From: Lunularia cruciata
Taxonomy: Eukaryota; Streptophyta; Marchantiopsida; Lunulariales; Lunulariaceae
Reading direction: 5' to 3'
DNA: 64,000 bases
Assembly (NCBI GenBank): GCA_948567375.1
Contig: OX419756.1
Location: 8,127,001 to 8,191,000, forward strand
The position numbers were made by a program, and so were the translations under genes. The notes beneath the pieces are model-generated. The model was given only the letters and a program-made list of their open reading frames with translations. It did not search any database and was not told the DNA's origin. Shown here in pieces: positions 60,485 through 64,000 of the stretch (position 1 is the first letter of the stretch; each line of letters begins with the position of its first letter).

Positions 60485-60676
60485 GGCCAGAAATAGTGGT
60501 GCTCATCTTTTCCACTTCCTCTAAAGTAAGGTCCCCACTATCTTAGTTATGACTAACTTTAGCTAATCATGACTAATATAGAACCATCTTTTATCTCTAT
60601 ATAAATAATATCTCTCAAATATTTATAATACCAAGCTAAATATCATAGTACTACACACATGCACAAATGGGTGTTA
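60485..60676 (-). repeat. LTR-A fragment (5' LTR of minus-strand family C element)
   Basis: Only the first 190 or so bases of LTR-A remain, starting TAACACCC on the minus strand and running through 'tttagctaatcatgactaat'. It joins the family C leader directly, so the rest of the LTR was deleted. Confidence 0.7.
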
Positions 60677-61207
60677 CTAGTCAAGGAAGTAACATCCTTG
60701 AAGAAGAAGCTAGATGGTCTTCGGAAGGAGAAGGCCACAAAGGAGCAATCTTGTGATATTGCCTTGGAGGTCACCAAGATAAGCATCAAAGAGTTGTCCA
60801 TGATCATGGCTGACCATGAAGACAAAGCCCACATCCTCTAAGTACAAGTCATATAAGAGGTGGAGATAGAGTTGCAATCCATCCATGATACACTAAATGA
60901 GAAATGGATGAGATTTCTTATACTCATGGAAGATACTACCAATAGACTAAAGACACAAGTGGAGTTGAATTTTATGATCCAAGCTCACCAAGCTAAGTTA
61001 TGAGAGTTGAACTCAAAGATACATGCATTAGAGGCCAAGACTTACTCTACTAAACAATTGACCAAGCTAAAAAAGAAGTAGCACAAGCATGGCAATGCCA
61101 AGTTAAACAATGTCTTAAGCAATATCCACCATGAACTGGAGGAACAGAACAAATATTTTGAAGAGCTGATATGGAAGTATAAAGGTGGAGGAGGGTCAAG
61201 GAGGTAG
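60659..61207 (+). pseudogene. Family D coiled-coil ORF, single frame with internal stops
   Basis: One frame of about 182 codons with four internal stops and no frameshift: EVTSLKKKLDGLRKEKATKE, ELSMIMADHEDKAHIL, stop, MEDTTNRLKTQVELNFMIQA, KIHALEAKTYSTKQLTKLKK and HHELEEQNKYFEELIWKYKG. It aligns with the copy at 8815-9528. Its N-terminal part is separated from its natural upstream sequence by the family C insertion that ends at 60,676. Confidence 0.65.
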
Positions 61208-61219
61208 ATCATGGTGTAC

Positions 61220-62402
61220 AATACTTGTAAAATTGTATGGTTTTGCACCATTAAGATGTGGTTGTCATAATACTATACAACCATCAAGTTACCATTTCAT
61301 CATGGTGGAAGGTCTACACACAATGACATGTATATGTAATTTTTTTGGGCAAGTTAGGCTCTATATATTAGATTGATTCATTTGTAATATTTTATTGTTA
61401 AGACCACTCTCCTTATGTGTAGCTAGAGTCCTAGTATTAGTAGAGGTGTATAGTAAGTGCCTCTCTTCAGGTGGCATTGATGTATTATTTAATATGTAAC
61501 AACCAATTAGATAGAATTGGGTTAGCCTTTATTCATAGTTATGGGATCATGGCATCACACAATTGTGGATGCACCCCATCTTGTTATAGTAGAGAGTATA
61601 AGAGGAGTCATTCCAATTTAATACAAGTTCAATCATCACAGATCGGAATTCCATCTCATACTTGCTTGTTAAAACTTGTGAATGTACAATCATTTTGCTT
61701 GTGGGTTTGCCAATTTGACTCTATTGTGTGGACTATGCCTAAGGACCTCTTAGATCCTAAGTGTATCAATGTCAATATGGTGTATGTTTCATGATCATTG
61801 AGTCAAGTAGTGATGATAAACAAGTAGTGATGATAAAGAAGTGTGAACGCAAGTGCTGAGGTGTAGGAAGGCAATCAGGCTTGGGAGTTCCAAAGGGCTA
61901 GGGCTATGCATTGATGGCCATGATGTTTGTGTGTGTCAATGCATTGAGAACCGTGATGGTTGTGAGTGTCATAAAGTATCACGCATAACAAAAAGTTCAA
62001 GGTATCATGAACCTATAGTATGGCGGTGTGGTGTGCCTTTTGGAAAGGGTAGAATGCTCTCATAGGTGCTATAGTATGCATTATATAGGTAACTACAAGG
62101 AAAAGACCTTTGGGGTCCATGACCAACATGATAGACTGAATCATCATTAGGAGCTTGTGTATTGAGATTTTTTTGTGAATGTGATTTAGTGGTTTTGTTT
62201 CGTTGTAGTGTCCCATAGAAGGAGCCACAAAAAGGTGCCCTACCTGAGTATTTTCCTTCCCAAGAGGTTAAAGATATAATAATAGCCAATGTGTGAAAAA
62301 TTGATATTTTCCCTTCACTCCTAGCCAATTCCAAACCATATCCTTATGGGAACAACCTGTTCTTGCCAATTATACTATAAGTGAAATGACACTAGGTTGT
62401 CA
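61220..62402 (+). repeat. LTR-D, right LTR of the plus-strand family D element
   Basis: Aligns with 9535-10,923 and ends GTTGTCA at 62,402. Shared blocks: 'catggcatcacacaattgtgg', 'agagtataagaggagtcatt', 'atgtcaatatggtgtat', 'tccttatgggaacaacctgttctt'. It lacks the 125-base tandem duplication of the other copy. Confidence 0.65.
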
Positions 62403-64000
62403 CACTTGCAACCCATCCTCCTCACATCACAAAATCTTGGATGGAAATACCAACCCCACACAATGCCTTGCTGGGCAGTTGAGCCTTTCTACAATTTGAC
62501 CACCTTGGGTGTGATCCACTCTCCAGTTACTTCTTACTTCCTGAGGGGATTTGGATTTGGAGTCATTAGGGAGTTGTTTTCTAGAGGCCTTTTGACCCTA
62601 GCTCATCCAAAAGTGTGGTTTTCAAACCAGCAGAAGGGGTGAACCATGGAACTACAAAGGTCAAATAGGTCAAACTGGCCAAAGGAGCCTAGGATTCTGA
62701 GTTTTGGGTAGAGACCCTTGAGGAAGCATTAGAAGAAAGTTTTTCCTTGGTTTTTCAAGAGTTTAGGGATCAAGATTAAGGAAGCAATTTCAGGTTCATG
62801 CTAGGGACGGCACACTCCAAGTTCCAAACCAAAGCCACATCTCTCAACCAGATCCAAAACCAAATGCCAAAAGTGCACAATTGTGTACAAAAGAGAGTGT
62901 GACACTTGCATCAAAGGGGAAGACAAAGGGCCAAGTTGAGCCAAAGTCTATTAGATGATCCAACCCCACTGATTGAGTCCAATAGTGTAAGATGGGAGAA
63001 CCGGAGCCAAGTTTAATTCCCAAGGTTCAGTTCAAGGAGGGGAAACTACTTGGCAACCAATTGGGCAGGTGGAGGCAAAAGGCAAGAGGACCTCATGTTA
63101 GTGGTCATTGAAAGCTAGCTTGTAGCTCATAGTAGACTAGAGAGTTGCTCAATCTTTGTAAGGGCAAAGATAGTTTGATCAGAGCCACCAAACCTCATAA
63201 AGAAGTAATGTGAACCTGCTTGACCTAGCATTCTATTGAATGATCTCAAAGACCCTATTGGTAGTCATGAGGTGTTGGTAGTTAGAAGTATGGTCAATTA
63301 CTTATCTTTTTTTTGTGACTCTATCATAGTTGTCTTTTTTTTTGTGTTTTGTGTTAAGTTGCAGCAAAACCTTTGGATAGGGAGTTCCAAGGGAATTTTG
63401 CTAGCATTTGAGTTAGAATTAGAAGCCTTTTTTTTGGCTCTTGCGGGACTTAACTCAACCCCAAGTTGGGAGAGTTTACTTTTTCTGAGGTAGTAGTGGG
63501 TGTGTAGTGGTCAGCCATGTGTTTCAGCATAGACTCCTCTAAGCATGACAGTGGTCAATCAAACAAGCTCTCATGTTGTAGAGCCCTTAGAGAAGTAACC
63601 TTGCTTTAAAGAACATGCCTTCCTTTTGAGAGTTGAAAAGGGTGCAGATCACAACCAAAACCCTGAAGGATGCAATTTGCTGCAACAAGCCATAGATCCT
63701 TACATCTTCATGAACACCAGTTCAGGCAGACCCAAGAAGTAGAATAATCACAAGAACTACCTTTGATTCATTCTTACCCTACTTTGAGCCCTTTTTGAGG
63801 TAATTAAGAATACACCCAAACATCTGCACTCCAGAGGGGGTTAACAAGGTCAAGACTAGCATTCAATAATCAAAAAATGGCAGGTGGTGCATTGATAGTC
63901 AGGACAAAGACCAAGAAATGAAAGCAAGATGAGATCATTTGCAAACCACCCAAATTGTTCAAGTGGGGATTGTATTGTAGGGCAGAATACTTATAACGCA
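62403..64000. other. Repeat-like tail of the window without recognised gene
   Basis: Plus-strand open frames at 62,397-62,642 and 63,236-63,493 (85 codons, with a hydrophobic centre and LAFELELEAFFLALAGLNST) show no motif I know. The low-complexity T tracts near 63,310 and 63,350 and the absence of splice-like structure suggest old repeat DNA. Confidence 0.35.

Larger units (their letters stand above)
47476..60676 (-). mobile_element. Family C Ty3/gypsy element, minus strand, with nested insertions
   Basis: From right to left: a 5' LTR-A fragment (60,676-60,485), leader (60,480-59,740), gag start (59,713-58,926), nested family B element (58,920-53,018), 62 bases of gag (53,017-52,956), nested solo LTR-B (52,955-52,215), rest of gag and pol (52,214-48,190), 3' LTR-A (48,164-47,476). 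Gag continuity across both insertions is shown by alignment with 32,460-32,640 of the plus-strand copy. The element itself appears to be inserted in a family D element whose halves end at 47,475 and start at 60,677. Confidence 0.8.

Overview
The window is nuclear DNA of a eukaryote, almost certainly a land plant. The evidence is one complete, intron-rich gene for a plant-type autoinhibited Ca2+-ATPase, several Ty3/gypsy LTR retrotransposon families with plant-style primer sites resembling initiator-Met tRNA, and a short run of the plant telomere unit CCCTAAA. The introns are short (mostly 105-270 bases), the gene sits in a small island of low-repeat DNA, and the retroelements around it are old and decayed. 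This would suit a non-seed plant such as a bryophyte, but that is a guess.

Layout. Bases 1-12,450 are repeats: a minus-strand gypsy element of family B running off the left edge, a plus-strand family B pol fragment, a plus-strand element of a family with no visible polymerase (family D, carrying a coiled-coil ORF), a possible LINE-like remnant and a minisatellite. Bases about 12,600-28,900 are the single-copy island. The ACA-type Ca2+-ATPase (minus strand, 15,092-22,637) was rebuilt here as 22 exons giving 1118 codons with every splice phase consistent. Upstream on the same strand (about 22,800-25,730, perhaps starting near 28,640) lies a chain of phase-compatible hydrophobic exons that looks like a second, unidentified membrane-protein gene. 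Bases 28,900-64,000 are repeats again.

The right-hand repeats are layered. A decayed plus-strand gypsy element of family C (30,046-35,480) is followed by a four-deep nest. A minus-strand family D ORF is split by a solo LTR of family B, which is split by a minus-strand gypsy element of family E (36,431-45,909, flanked by the 5-base repeat TTGGG), which in turn contains a plus-strand D-like element. Further right, a plus-strand family D element is split by a minus-strand family C element (47,476-60,676). That C element was hit in gag by a solo B LTR (52,215-52,955) and by a family B element (53,018-58,920, flanked by a perfect GGTAA duplication). All retroelement ORFs carry stops, frameshifts or lost catalytic residues, so none looks active.

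The only gene whose job can be stated is the calcium pump, which exports Ca2+ from the cytosol and is held off by an N-terminal calmodulin-regulated segment. The most unusual element is family D: repeated copies with long LTRs, no recognisable reverse transcriptase or integrase, and a shared coiled-coil protein at the 3' end. I found no rRNA, tRNA or CRISPR array.
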